Positions 7,967 to 17,133 of a stretch of 64,000 nucleotides of DNA are shown piece by piece. Every line of letters begins with the position of its first letter. The stretch's first letter is position 1. The DNA is from Streptomyces sp. ITFR-16. GTDB taxonomy: Bacteria > Actinomycetota > Actinomycetes > Streptomycetales > Streptomycetaceae. Under the pieces are notes generated by a model that saw only the letters and a list, made by a program, of their open reading frames with translations, made no database searches and was not told where the DNA came from. The DNA is taken from NCBI RefSeq assembly GCF_031844705.1, contig NZ_CP134609.1, forward strand, positions 6,014,001 through 6,078,000, written 5' to 3'. A program made the translations under genes and the position numbers.

Positions 7967-8725
7967 GTGTCGGACCAGCTGCGCCCCCGCGCCTCCCTCC
8001 GTACCGCTGTGGTCTGGGAGGTCCTCAAGGACGCCCTCGACCGCCAGGTCAAGGCGACCGGCAGGGACGCCCTGGACGTGCTGGACACCGGCGGCGGCAC
8101 CGGCAACTTCGCGGTGCCGGTCGCCCGCCTCGGCCACCGCGTCACCGTCGTCGACCCCAGCCCCAACGCGCTGTTCGCGCTGGAGCGCCGGGCCGCCGAG
8201 GCCGGCGTCGCCGACCGGGTGCACGGGGTGCAGGGCGACATCCTCGGTCTCTTCGACGTGGTCGAGCGCGGTGGCTACGACGCGGTGCTCTGCCACGGCG
8301 TCCTGGAGTACGTGGACGACCCCGCCGAGGGGGTACGGCACGCGGTCGACGCGCTCCGCTCCGCCGGCGCCCTCAGCCTGCTCGCCGCCGGGCTGGGCGG
8401 CGCGGTCCTGGCCCGGGCGCTCGCGGGCCACTTCACCGAGGCCAGGCAGGCGCTCAGCGACCCGGCGGGCCGCTGGGGCGAGGGCGACCCGATGCCCCGG
8501 CGCTACACGGCCGAGCAGCTCACCGAGCTGGTCTCCGCCGCCGATGTCGAGGTGGGCGCGGTCCACGGTGTGCGCGTCTTCGCCGACCTCGTGCCTGGAG
8601 TCCTGGTGGACACCGAACCGGGCGCGATGGAAGCCCTGCTCAAGCTGGAGACCGCCGCCGCCGAGCTGCCGGCCTTCCACTCGGTGGCGACCCAGCTGCA
8701 CGTCCTGGGCACGAAGCGGGTCTGA
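7967..8725 (+). CDS. Class I SAM-dependent methyltransferase
   Basis: This 252-residue enzyme has the class I methyltransferase motifs in order: LDVLDTGGGTGNFAVPVA (motif I, about 28-45), an acidic residue in TVVDPSP for the SAM ribose, VQGDILGL, and the post-motif YDAVLCHGVLEYVDDP. It resembles the SmtA/CmoA-like group of small tRNA or small-molecule methyltransferases. The substrate cannot be told from sequence. The GTG start at 7967 has GAGGAG about nine bases upstream. The gene stands alone before a 285-bp gap. Confidence 0.85.
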   Translation: MSDQLRPRASLRTAVVWEVLKDALDRQVKATGRDALDVLDTGGGTGNFAVPVARLGHRVTVVDPSPNALFALERRAAEAGVADRVHGVQGDILGLFDVVERGGYDAVLCHGVLEYVDDPAEGVRHAVDALRSAGALSLLAAGLGGAVLARALAGHFTEARQALSDPAGRWGEGDPMPRRYTAEQLTELVSAADVEVGAVHGVRVFADLVPGVLVDTEPGAMEALLKLETAAAELPAFHSVATQLHVLGTKRV

Positions 8726-9010
8726 GCGCCCCGGCCGGATCGGGTCGGCAGCGTGGCTGATCAGCAACGCAGCTGCAGACGGAGTACGCACCGGCAGCCC
8801 CGATCCGGGCCTCGGCCCCGTATGATCGGGGGACACCATCCGGCATGACGGATCGGAGGTTGGGGAATCAACGCCTCAGCAGCTGAGCCGTCGTGGCGGC
8901 CCGGACTGGCTGATTGGCATTGAGGGCGGGTTTCACGGGGGCGATTCCCTGCCTATCCTGGAAGGGCCGCATACCGGCCGCCCCCCGCGGCCGACGACGA
9001 GGAGGACTCC
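8726..9010. other. 285-bp leader region before the DUF3040 gene
   Basis: This gap holds a TATGAT box at 8821-8826, without a recognisable -35, between the arms of an imperfect GATCGGGG inverted repeat, plus the short palindrome CTCAGCAGCTGAG near 8873. A regulatory RNA is conceivable from the length, but I could not match any known riboswitch core. Confidence 0.4.
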
Positions 9011-9409
9011 GTGCCGCTCTCGGAGCACGAGCAGCGAATGCTCGAGCAAATGGAGCGAGCGCTGTACGCCGAAGATCCCAAGTTCGCGACAGCGCTCGAG
9101 GGAAGTGGGCTGCGTACGTACACCCGGCGACGGGTCTACCAGGCAGTTGCTGGCTTTCTGGTGGGTATCGCGCTCCTCATGGCCGGAATGGTCGCTCAGC
9201 AGATCTGGATCAGCGTGGTGGGTTTCCTCGTCATGCTGGGCTGCGCGGTGCTCGCGGTCACGGGTTGGCGCAAGGCGCCGAAGCCGGGCGAGCAACAGGC
9301 GGTCCGCACCGGAGGCGCCGGCGAACGCCGGCAGGCCAAACAGCGCCGGTCCGTGATGAACCGGATCGAACAGCGGTGGCAGCGTCGCCGTGACGAGCAG
9401 GGGCAGTAA
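9011..9409 (+). CDS. DUF3040 small membrane protein
   Basis: This 132-residue protein begins with the DUF3040 hallmark PLSEHEQRMLEQMERALYAEDPKFA. Two hydrophobic helices follow (about 43-60 and 64-82), then a strongly basic cytoplasmic tail ending RRRDEQGQ. The family is confined to actinobacteria, is often encoded close to the division cluster, and has no established function. The GTG start at 9011 has GGAGG immediately upstream. A perfect hairpin 30 bp beyond the stop should end its transcript. Confidence 0.9.
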   Translation: MPLSEHEQRMLEQMERALYAEDPKFATALEGSGLRTYTRRRVYQAVAGFLVGIALLMAGMVAQQIWISVVGFLVMLGCAVLAVTGWRKAPKPGEQQAVRTGGAGERRQAKQRRSVMNRIEQRWQRRRDEQGQ

Positions 9410-9438
9410 GCGCTCGGGAAGCCCGGCTCAGAACACTT

Positions 9439-9482
9439 ATGGGTGAGGGGCGGTCGCATTTCTGCGACCGCCCCTCACCCAT
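9439..9482. terminator. Perfect 20-bp hairpin, bidirectional terminator
   Basis: Arms 9439-9458 and 9463-9482 are exact reverse complements with a TTTC loop. The hairpin lies between the convergent DUF3040 gene (plus) and transglutaminase gene (minus). It has no U-tract, as is usual in Streptomyces, and is strong enough to act in both directions. Confidence 0.8.
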
Positions 9483-9542
9483 GCCGTGCCCCCGGGGACT
9501 CCCTGCCGTGGCTCCGGGGGCGTGTGCCCCGGACCCGGGTCG

Positions 9543-11954
9543 TCAGCCGCCCTGGCGGGACAGCCGGCGCGCCCACGCGGGACGCCGCGGCATCCGCCAC
9601 CGCCCGGCCAGTGCCGCCCGCCGTTCGGACAGGGCCCACACCACCCGGACGGCCGAGCGCGGCGCCATGACCGCGCGGAACCGGGCGAACCGGCCGGCCG
9701 GGGCCCGCAGCCCCGCCCGTACCGTCCCCACATCCTCCGCGAGCCCCGACGCCGGGAGCGGCCGGGGCGCGTAGAGCACCTGCTCCACCGCGCCCGCCAC
9801 CCGGTGCACGGCCGCGGCCGCCTCGGTGTCGAGCCGCCCCAGCCGCACCAGCCGGGCCGCGGACTTGCGCGGGGTCTGCGACTCGTCCGGCTCGATGCCG
9901 TGGTCCCACGCCGAGTCGGTGATCTCCAGCCACGCCGACAGCGTCCGCGCCGTCGCGTCGGCCGGGGTGCGCCCGGCGGAGGAGCCCAGCCTCCGGGCCC
10001 GTACCCTGACCCGCCAGGCCGCCGGCAGCAGCGGAATCAGCAGCACGAGCAGGGCCACCAGGGCGATGCCGAGCACGGAACCGGCCGACGTCCCGCCACC
10101 CGTCGGCGCCACGGCACCGGGCATCTCCGTGCTCCCGCACTCACCCTGCTTGCGCATCTGGGCCGGGCAGCTGTCGGACGCGGACGGCGCCACCGGAACC
10201 GGCGCCGAGGCACCCGTCTCCGGCCGGGCCGGATCCGCCGTGTCACCGGACGGGGCGTCCGGCAGGGTGTACGTGGGGGTGGAGCCACGTGTCGGCGTCG
10301 GCTCGAAGCGGGTCCAGCCGATGCCCTCGAAATACAGCTCGGGCCAGGCGTGCGCGTCGCGCAGGCCGACCGAGACCGAACCGTCCGACTGCGCGGTGCC
10401 GGGGGTGAACCCCACCGCGACCCGGGCCGGGATGCCCAGCGTCCGCGCCATCGCGGCCATCGTGAAGGAGAAGTGGACGCAGAAGCCCTCCTTGTCCTTC
10501 AGGAAGCGGGCGATCGCGGCGCTGCCGGTCCCCGAGTTCACCGAGGTGTCGTAGGTGAACCCGCCGTCGGTGGAGAAGTAGTTCTGCAGCTTCACCGCCT
10601 GCTCGTAGGCGTTGGCCGCGCCCTTCGTCACCTCGTCGGCCGTCTGCGCGACCACCTTCGGCAGGGAGTCGGGCACCCGGGTGTACTCGCGCAGCAGCGC
10701 CGCCGGGGCCGCGCCCGCCCGGGCGAGCTGGGCCGCCGTCGGCTGCACCTCCAGGCTGGAGACCGTGTACCGGGCGCCGCCGGTCGTCTCACCGTCGTCC
10801 CCGACGAGGGTGCGCCCCTCCGGCTCGAAGCGCCAGCGCCCGCCGATCCTGACCTCGGTGGCCGGATAGGGGAGCGGCAGATAGGTCTGCCGGTACGAGG
10901 GCGAGGCGGAGATGTTCGACCTGATCTCCGTCACGGCGACGTCCGGGGCGAGGCCGGCCGGGTCCGGCATCCGCTTCGGCACATCCTTCAGACTCCGGGT
11001 CGAGGCACGCCACTCGTTCCCGTTGAACTGGTCCAGGGCCAGGATGCGCAGATAGAAGCCCTGGGTGTCCTCGGAGTTGGTGCGGTACGAGATCACCTCC
11101 CGGTTCTCCGGCTGGTTCAGGTTGTTCTGGAGCGAGACCAGGGGGTTCACCGCGGAGATCGTGCCGCCGCCTCCCCCCTTGCCGTTCCCGCCGGCCGTAC
11201 CGGCCAGCAGACCGCCGTCGAGCGCGGGCAGCGCCGCCGGCACGACCAGCGCGATGCCCAGCGCCAGGGCCCCGATCCGCCGGCCCGTGCGCACCGGGGC
11301 GAGCGCCCCGAGGCCCGGGGAGTCGATCCCGGAGGGCAGCCCGTTCCCGGACCCGGCCGCACCGGCGAAGACCCGGCCCCACTGGGAGAGCCGGTCCCGC
11401 CCCTCGGCCAGCAGAAGCAGCAGATAGCCGCAGGCGGCCAGCAGGAACCACAGCCAGTCCGCGCCGCCGTCCGAGAGGCCCGCGGCGACCGAGTAGAGCG
11501 CCAGCAGGGGCAGCCCGGCGGGCGCGGCGCTGCGGAACGTCACCGCCAGCACGTCCACCGCGAGCCCGACCAGCAGCACACCGCCCACCAGCATCAGCCG
11601 GATGCCCGGGGTGGCCGGCGCCGGAATCGCGTACCGTCCGACGTCGTCCGCGCCCGCCGTCAGCAGATCCGCGAGCTGCCGCACGGCCTGCGGCCCCGGG
11701 ACCAGCCCGGCCAGGGCCTGCTGCCGGGCGAAGGCCACGGTCAGCAGCACCAGCATGACCAGCAGCTGCGCGGCGACCGTCAGGACCCGGGGCAGCGGCA
11801 CCCGGCGGCAGAGCGCGCCCGCACCGCTCACGACGGCCAGCATGAACGCGGCCTGCAGAATCCAGGTGACCGGGTCGACCAGCGGCAGCATCGAACACGC
11901 CGCCATCAGCGTCGCCGCAAAGGCGCACAGCGCCAGCCGACCACGACCGCTCAT
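9543..11954 (-). CDS. TgpA-like transmembrane transglutaminase
   Basis: This 803-residue protein has the TgpA layout. The N-terminal block contains about six membrane spans (DUF3488-like, to about residue 265). An extracytoplasmic transglutaminase core follows, containing GFCVHFSFTMAAMARTLGIPAR with the catalytic Cys and GLRDAHAWPELYFEGIGWTRFEPTP with the catalytic His and the downstream conserved segment. Near residue 670 there is one more span (LGIALVALLVLLIPLLPAAW) and a cytoplasmic DUF4129-like tail. Such proteins crosslink or cleave envelope peptides. The ATG at 11954 is preferred because GAGGGGA precedes it; an ATG eight codons upstream is possible. It follows the DUF58 gene by 10 bp in a MoxR-DUF58-transglutaminase operon. 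Confidence 0.88.
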   Translation of the reverse strand: MSGRGRLALCAFAATLMAACSMLPLVDPVTWILQAAFMLAVVSGAGALCRRVPLPRVLTVAAQLLVMLVLLTVAFARQQALAGLVPGPQAVRQLADLLTAGADDVGRYAIPAPATPGIRLMLVGGVLLVGLAVDVLAVTFRSAAPAGLPLLALYSVAAGLSDGGADWLWFLLAACGYLLLLLAEGRDRLSQWGRVFAGAAGSGNGLPSGIDSPGLGALAPVRTGRRIGALALGIALVVPAALPALDGGLLAGTAGGNGKGGGGGTISAVNPLVSLQNNLNQPENREVISYRTNSEDTQGFYLRILALDQFNGNEWRASTRSLKDVPKRMPDPAGLAPDVAVTEIRSNISASPSYRQTYLPLPYPATEVRIGGRWRFEPEGRTLVGDDGETTGGARYTVSSLEVQPTAAQLARAGAAPAALLREYTRVPDSLPKVVAQTADEVTKGAANAYEQAVKLQNYFSTDGGFTYDTSVNSGTGSAAIARFLKDKEGFCVHFSFTMAAMARTLGIPARVAVGFTPGTAQSDGSVSVGLRDAHAWPELYFEGIGWTRFEPTPTRGSTPTYTLPDAPSGDTADPARPETGASAPVPVAPSASDSCPAQMRKQGECGSTEMPGAVAPTGGGTSAGSVLGIALVALLVLLIPLLPAAWRVRVRARRLGSSAGRTPADATARTLSAWLEITDSAWDHGIEPDESQTPRKSAARLVRLGRLDTEAAAAVHRVAGAVEQVLYAPRPLPASGLAEDVGTVRAGLRAPAGRFARFRAVMAPRSAVRVVWALSERRAALAGRWRMPRRPAWARRLSRQGG

Positions 11955-11964
11955 GACCGTCCCC

Positions 11965-13349
11965 TCATGACCAACCACCGGAGAATCCCGTCGTACCGCC
12001 CGTCGTGCCGCCGACCGCGGCGGACTGCGTCAGCGAGCCGTGATGACCCGCCTGCTGCCACAGCCCGGCGAGAGCCGTGCCGGGCCGCACGGGCACCGCC
12101 GTCCACCCCGACTCGCGCAGCCGCCGCAGCCGCTGCTCGGACGCCTCCCGGGTGGCCGGGCTCTCGCCGTGCACCCAGGCGGCGCTGTCGAGGACGAACG
12201 CGACGGCCCCGCCGCTGCGCTGCCGCATCCGGGCCGCCACGGCCGCCTGCTCCTCGTCCAGCTCGCCGAGGAAGGCGATCAGCAGGCCCTCGTTGCCGCC
12301 GCGCAGCACGTCGTAGGCGCGGGAGAGACCGCCTCCGTCGGAGTGGTCCACCTCGGCCAGGGTGTCCATCATCAGACCGGCCGCGTCCGCGGAGTCCTGG
12401 GTGGCACCGGCGAAGCCGCTCTCGCCCTCGCCCGGCACCACCGTCCCATTGTCCGTCAGCAGCCGGACCGCGAAGCCCCGCTCCAGCATGTGCACCAGGA
12501 CGGAGGCCGCCCCGGAGACGGCCCACTCGAACGCCGAGTCGGGACCCGCGCCCTGGTAGGCGATCTGCCGCGTGTCCAGCAGCACCGTGCACCTGGCGCG
12601 CTGCGGCTGCTCCTCGCGGCGCACCATCAGCTCGCCGTAGCGCGCGGTGGAGCGCCAGTGGACGCGGCGCAGATCGTCGCCGTGCCGGTAGCCGCGCGGG
12701 ATCACGTCGTCCTCGCCGGCCAGCGCCAGCGAGCGCTGACGGCCCTCGCCGTACCCGGTCGCCTCGCCCGCCAGCCGCACCGGCGGCAGCGGCTCGGTCC
12801 GGGGGATGACCACCAGGGTGTCGTACGCGCTGAAGGAACGCGTCAGCTCGCACATCCCGAACGGGTCGCTCAGCCGCAGCTGGAGCGGACCGAGCGGGTA
12901 GCGCCCGCGCAGGTCCGAGCGCACCCGGTAGGACACCTCGCGCCGCCCGCCCGCCTCCACCCGGTCCAGCACGAAGCGGGGCCGGGGCCCGAGCACGTAC
13001 GGCACCCGGTCCTGGAGCATCAGCAGGCCCGTGGGCAGCCGCGAGACGTTGTCCACGCGCAGATGGACGCGCGCCTCGGCACCCGCCGGCACCCGTGAGG
13101 GGGAGAGCCGCCGGGTGCCCGCGACGCGGTACCGGGTCCGGTAGAGCACGGTCACACACACCAGCGGCAGCACGGCGAGCAGCAGTCCGACCCGCAGCAG
13201 GTCCGCCTGGCCCAGCACATAGGCGCAGACCGCCGCCGCGACACCGGCCGCGAGGAAGGAGCGCCCCCGGGTGGTCAGCCCGCCCAGCGCGGCGCGCAGA
13301 CCGCCCTTGTCGTCGCTGTCGTCCATCGGGACCGGCCCCCCGGCGGCCA

Positions 13350-13350
<1 letters not shown>
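11965..13350 (-). CDS. DUF58 family membrane-anchored protein
   Basis: This 461-residue protein has two adjacent N-terminal spans (about 29-70), a beta-rich region, and then the DUF58 signature: PRGYRHGDDLRRVHWRSTAR, followed by a von-Willebrand-like segment (CTVLLDTRQ). DUF58 proteins are usually partners of MoxR ATPases and are thought to act as chaperone clients or scaffolds. The start ATG (13350) shares one base with the MoxR TGA (TGATG), so translation is coupled. A second ATG eight codons downstream is an alternative. Confidence 0.88.
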
Positions 13351-14399
<1,049 letters not shown>

Positions 14400-14660
14400 C
14401 CGGCCCTCCTCGGCCCTGCCCCACGCTCACCAGGAGCACGGGATTCCCCAGTCACGGGCCGGCGCCCTCGTGCGGCCCGGCCCACCCCGAATACCGACAC
14501 CGCGCCGGGCGGGGCCCGACGGGGTGTCACACACGCATTCTTGTTGCCGTTACCGCTTCGTGTCACTCGCCTGTGGACAACCGGGGGAGATATGTCGGGC
14601 TAGGTGGGGATTTCGTCACCGGAACGTGTCCGTCACCTTCCGGCGCCGCGGGATTCCGGA

Positions 14661-15197
14661 TCAGACGGCCGGCGGGATCTCGCGCAGCAGACCGGTGGTC
14701 ACGTCGAAGACGAAACCGCGCACGTCGTCGGTGTGCAGCAGGAACGGCGAGGTGCGCACGCGCTGCATCGACTGCCGCACGTCCTGGTCGGCGTCCTTGT
14801 AGGCCTCCACCGCCCAGGCCGGCCGCTGGCCGACCTCCATCTCCAGTTCCTGCCGGAACTCCTCGGTGATCGACTCCATGCCGCAGTTGGTGTGGTGGAT
14901 CAGTATCACGCTGCGGGTGCCGAGGGCCCGCTGGCTGATCGACAGCGAGCGGATCACGTCGTCGGTGACCACGCCGCCCGCGTTGCGGATGGTGTGGCAG
15001 TCGCCCAGGGCCAGGCCGAGCGCCTTGTGCAGGTCGAGCCGGGCGTCCATGCAGGCGACGACGGCGACGCGCAGCACCGGCTTCGCGTCCATGCCGGGGT
15101 CGGTGAACTCAGACGCGTAGCGCCCGTTCGCTTCGACCAGGCGGTCGGTGACCGTGGGGACGGCGGGCTCGGCGGGGGAGTGCGCGGAAGTCGACAT
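14661..15197 (-). CDS. Beta-class carbonic anhydrase
   Basis: This 178-residue enzyme interconverts CO2 and bicarbonate. The beta-class zinc ligands and catalytic dyad are visible: VACMDARLD (zinc Cys plus the Asp-Arg dyad) and IHHTNCGM (zinc His and Cys). The LGDCHTIRNAGGVVTDDVIRSL segment is also characteristic. Start is placed at ATG 15197, where the conserved domain begins. There is no good Shine-Dalgarno site, and further upstream in-frame codons only add a non-conserved extension. It is divergent from rsmH and may supply bicarbonate for carboxylation in precursor metabolism. Confidence 0.9.
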   Translation of the reverse strand: MSTSAHSPAEPAVPTVTDRLVEANGRYASEFTDPGMDAKPVLRVAVVACMDARLDLHKALGLALGDCHTIRNAGGVVTDDVIRSLSISQRALGTRSVILIHHTNCGMESITEEFRQELEMEVGQRPAWAVEAYKDADQDVRQSMQRVRTSPFLLHTDDVRGFVFDVTTGLLREIPPAV

Positions 15198-15577
15198 GGA
15201 CAAGACGTTAGCGGCCGGGAGCCTCTCCGTCGTGGTGGGGAAGCGGACAAAGAACGTCAACGACGCTTGTTGTGAGGTAACCCACAAGCCTCACAGCAGG
15301 TCACCCGCTCGGGTGAACAAAGGGATGCCCGACGCGCTGCGGGGTTGATTGATCGGGAATCGATCGAATGGCAGGGTGGACTAAAGTGACGGGAAGTTAC
15401 CGACACCCTGCACATTCCGAATTTTTCCCCGTGTGCGCGGCGTACGTACGGCCCGGCCCTCTCCCACTCGCCGGTCGGCTGACGCCCCTTCCCCGGCGCC
15501 GGCGGACCTCCCCTTCGCGAGCGGGCGGGGACCAGGCCGTACGTGCAGCCACCCGGGACCTGAGCCTGAGAGGGCGC
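15198..15577. promoter_or_regulatory. Divergent control region of the anhydrase and division cluster
   Basis: This 380-bp region separates the carbonic anhydrase from rsmH. It contains TGTGAGG (15271-15277) and CCTCACA (15289-15295) as an inverted repeat with an 11-bp spacer, and a TAAAGT hexamer near 15385 that could be a -10 for the cluster, leaving a leader of about 190 nt. I found no mraZ gene and no convincing array of MraZ-type boxes. The rsmH start has GAGAGGG just upstream. Confidence 0.45.
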
Positions 15578-16543
15578 ATGAGCCAGACCCGACACGTCCC
15601 GGTGATGCTCCAGCGATGCCTGGACCTGTTGGCCCCGGCTCTGGAGGCGGCGGGCCCGCAGCCGCCCGTGGTCGTCGACTGCACCCTGGGACTCGGCGGG
15701 CACAGCGAAGCGCTCCTCTCCGCCTTCCCCACCGCCCGGCTGATCGCGCTGGACCGGGACAAGGAGGCGCTGCGGCTCTCCGGCGAACGCCTCGCGCCCT
15801 ACGGCGACCGCGCCACACTCGTGCACGCCGTCTACGACGAACTGCCCGAGGTGCTCGACCGGCTCGGCGTCCCCAAGGTCCAGGGGGTCCTGTTCGACCT
15901 CGGGGTCTCCTCGATGCAGCTGGACGAGGCCGACCGAGGCTTCGCGTACGCCCAGGACGCCCCCCTCGACATGCGGATGGACCAGACGACCGGGATCGGC
16001 GCGGCCGAGGTGCTCAACACCTACCCGCCGGGCGAGCTGGTGCGGATCCTGCGGGCGTACGGCGAGGAGAAGCAGGCGAAGCGGATCGTCTCCGCCGTCG
16101 TGCGCGAGCGCGAGAAGGAGCCCTTCAGCAACAGCGCCAGACTCGTCGAGCTGATCCGCGACTCGCTGCCGCAGGCCGCCAAGCGCACCGGCGGCAACCC
16201 CGCCAAGCGCACCTTCCAGGCCCTGCGCATCGAGGTCAACGGCGAGCTCACCGTGCTGGAGCGGGCGATCCCGGCCGCCGTCGGGAGCCTCGCCGTCGGC
16301 GGACGCATCGCCGTCCTGTCGTACCACTCGCTGGAGGACCGGCTGGTCAAGCAGGTGTTCGCGGCAGGCGCCGCCAACACCGCCCCGCCCGGTCTGCCGG
16401 TCGTCCCCGAGCGCTACCAGCCCCGGCTGAAGCTGCTCACCCGAGGCGCGGAGCTGCCCACCGAGGAGGAGGTCGCCGAGAACCGGCGCGCCGCCCCCGC
16501 CCGGCTGCGCGGCGCCCAGCGCATCCGCGAGGAGGAGCGATGA
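15578..16543 (+). CDS. rsmH: 16S rRNA m4C1402 methyltransferase RsmH
   Basis: This 321-residue enzyme N4-methylates C1402 of 16S rRNA using SAM. It opens with MSQTRHVPVML and carries DCTLGLGGHSEALL (SAM motif I), LIALDRDKEAL, GVLFDLGVSSMQLDEADRGFAY, and the C-terminal NPAKRTFQALRIEVNGEL and LSYHSLEDRLVK motifs that define the family. The chosen ATG at 15578 matches the family N-terminus; a longer in-frame reading from 15368 adds non-conserved Arg/Pro-rich residues. It is the first gene of the plus-strand division cluster, 37 bp before ftsL. Confidence 0.95.
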   Translation: MSQTRHVPVMLQRCLDLLAPALEAAGPQPPVVVDCTLGLGGHSEALLSAFPTARLIALDRDKEALRLSGERLAPYGDRATLVHAVYDELPEVLDRLGVPKVQGVLFDLGVSSMQLDEADRGFAYAQDAPLDMRMDQTTGIGAAEVLNTYPPGELVRILRAYGEEKQAKRIVSAVVREREKEPFSNSARLVELIRDSLPQAAKRTGGNPAKRTFQALRIEVNGELTVLERAIPAAVGSLAVGGRIAVLSYHSLEDRLVKQVFAAGAANTAPPGLPVVPERYQPRLKLLTRGAELPTEEEVAENRRAAPARLRGAQRIREEER

Positions 16544-16580
16544 GCCGCCGGAGCGCTGACGCGGGGGACGGAGCGGTGCG

Positions 16581-17129
16581 GTGAGCAAGCCGGCCGGGCA
16601 GCTGAAAGGACGCGCCGCACGGCTCACCCGGCTGATGCCCGCCGGACCGAGCAGCGCGGCCCGGACCCCCTTCGTGCTGCTGGTCGTCCTGCTCCTCGGC
16701 GGCGGTCTGATCACGCTGCTGCTGCTCAACTCCGCGCTCAACGAAGGATCGTTCCGGCTGAGCGAGCTGAAGAAGCGGACCACCGACCTCACCGACGAGC
16801 AGCAGGCCCTCCAGCGCGACGTCGACCGCTCGTCGGAGCCCGACGCCCTCGCGCGCCGCGCCCGGGAGCTGGGCATGGTCCCCGGCGGCAGCCCCGTCTT
16901 CCTCGACCCGGACGGCACGGTGCGCGGTGTGCCGTCGGCCGCCACCGCGCCACCGGCCCCCGCACCGCCGAAGACCACAGCCCCGGCCCCGCCGCCCGCC
17001 ACCCCGTCGGGCACCGCGGCCGCCACCGCGCCCGCGCCCGGCGCCTCCACGTCCGCCCCGGCGAAGCCGGGCACCGCCGCGACCCCGCGTACCCCGGCCA
17101 ACCAGACCTCCCCGAGCCCCGGCAGGTGA
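16581..17129 (+). CDS. ftsL: FtsL-like septum protein
   Basis: This 182-residue bitopic membrane protein has a basic cytoplasmic N-terminus, one span (about 30-50, TPFVLLVVLLLGGGLITLLLL), and a short coiled coil (SELKKRTTDLTDEQQALQRDV) ending in ARELGMVPGGSPVFL, a pattern seen in FtsL/DivIC proteins. The last 70 residues are a Pro/Ala/Thr-rich tail that may thread through the wall. FtsL would join FtsQ and DivIC in recruiting FtsW/FtsI. Identification rests on topology and position between rsmH and ftsI, because FtsL diverges quickly. The GTG start is at 16581. Confidence 0.85.
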   Translation: MSKPAGQLKGRAARLTRLMPAGPSSAARTPFVLLVVLLLGGGLITLLLLNSALNEGSFRLSELKKRTTDLTDEQQALQRDVDRSSEPDALARRARELGMVPGGSPVFLDPDGTVRGVPSAATAPPAPAPPKTTAPAPPPATPSGTAAATAPAPGASTSAPAKPGTAATPRTPANQTSPSPGR

Positions 17130-17133
17130 CGCA

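Noticed and set aside
8726..9010. Riboswitch in the leader of the DUF3040 gene
   Set aside because: The length is suggestive, but I could not match conserved cores of the common classes such as cobalamin, SAM, TPP, glycine or c-di-AMP.
9486..12809. Open frame of over 1100 codons antisense to the transglutaminase and DUF58 genes
   Set aside because: Arg/Gly/Pro-rich low complexity, no ribosome site, opposite well-supported genes.
15198..15577. mraZ gene or MraZ-box array upstream of rsmH
   Set aside because: No small SpoVT-type gene is encoded here and I could not find regular repeats of an MraZ-type box.
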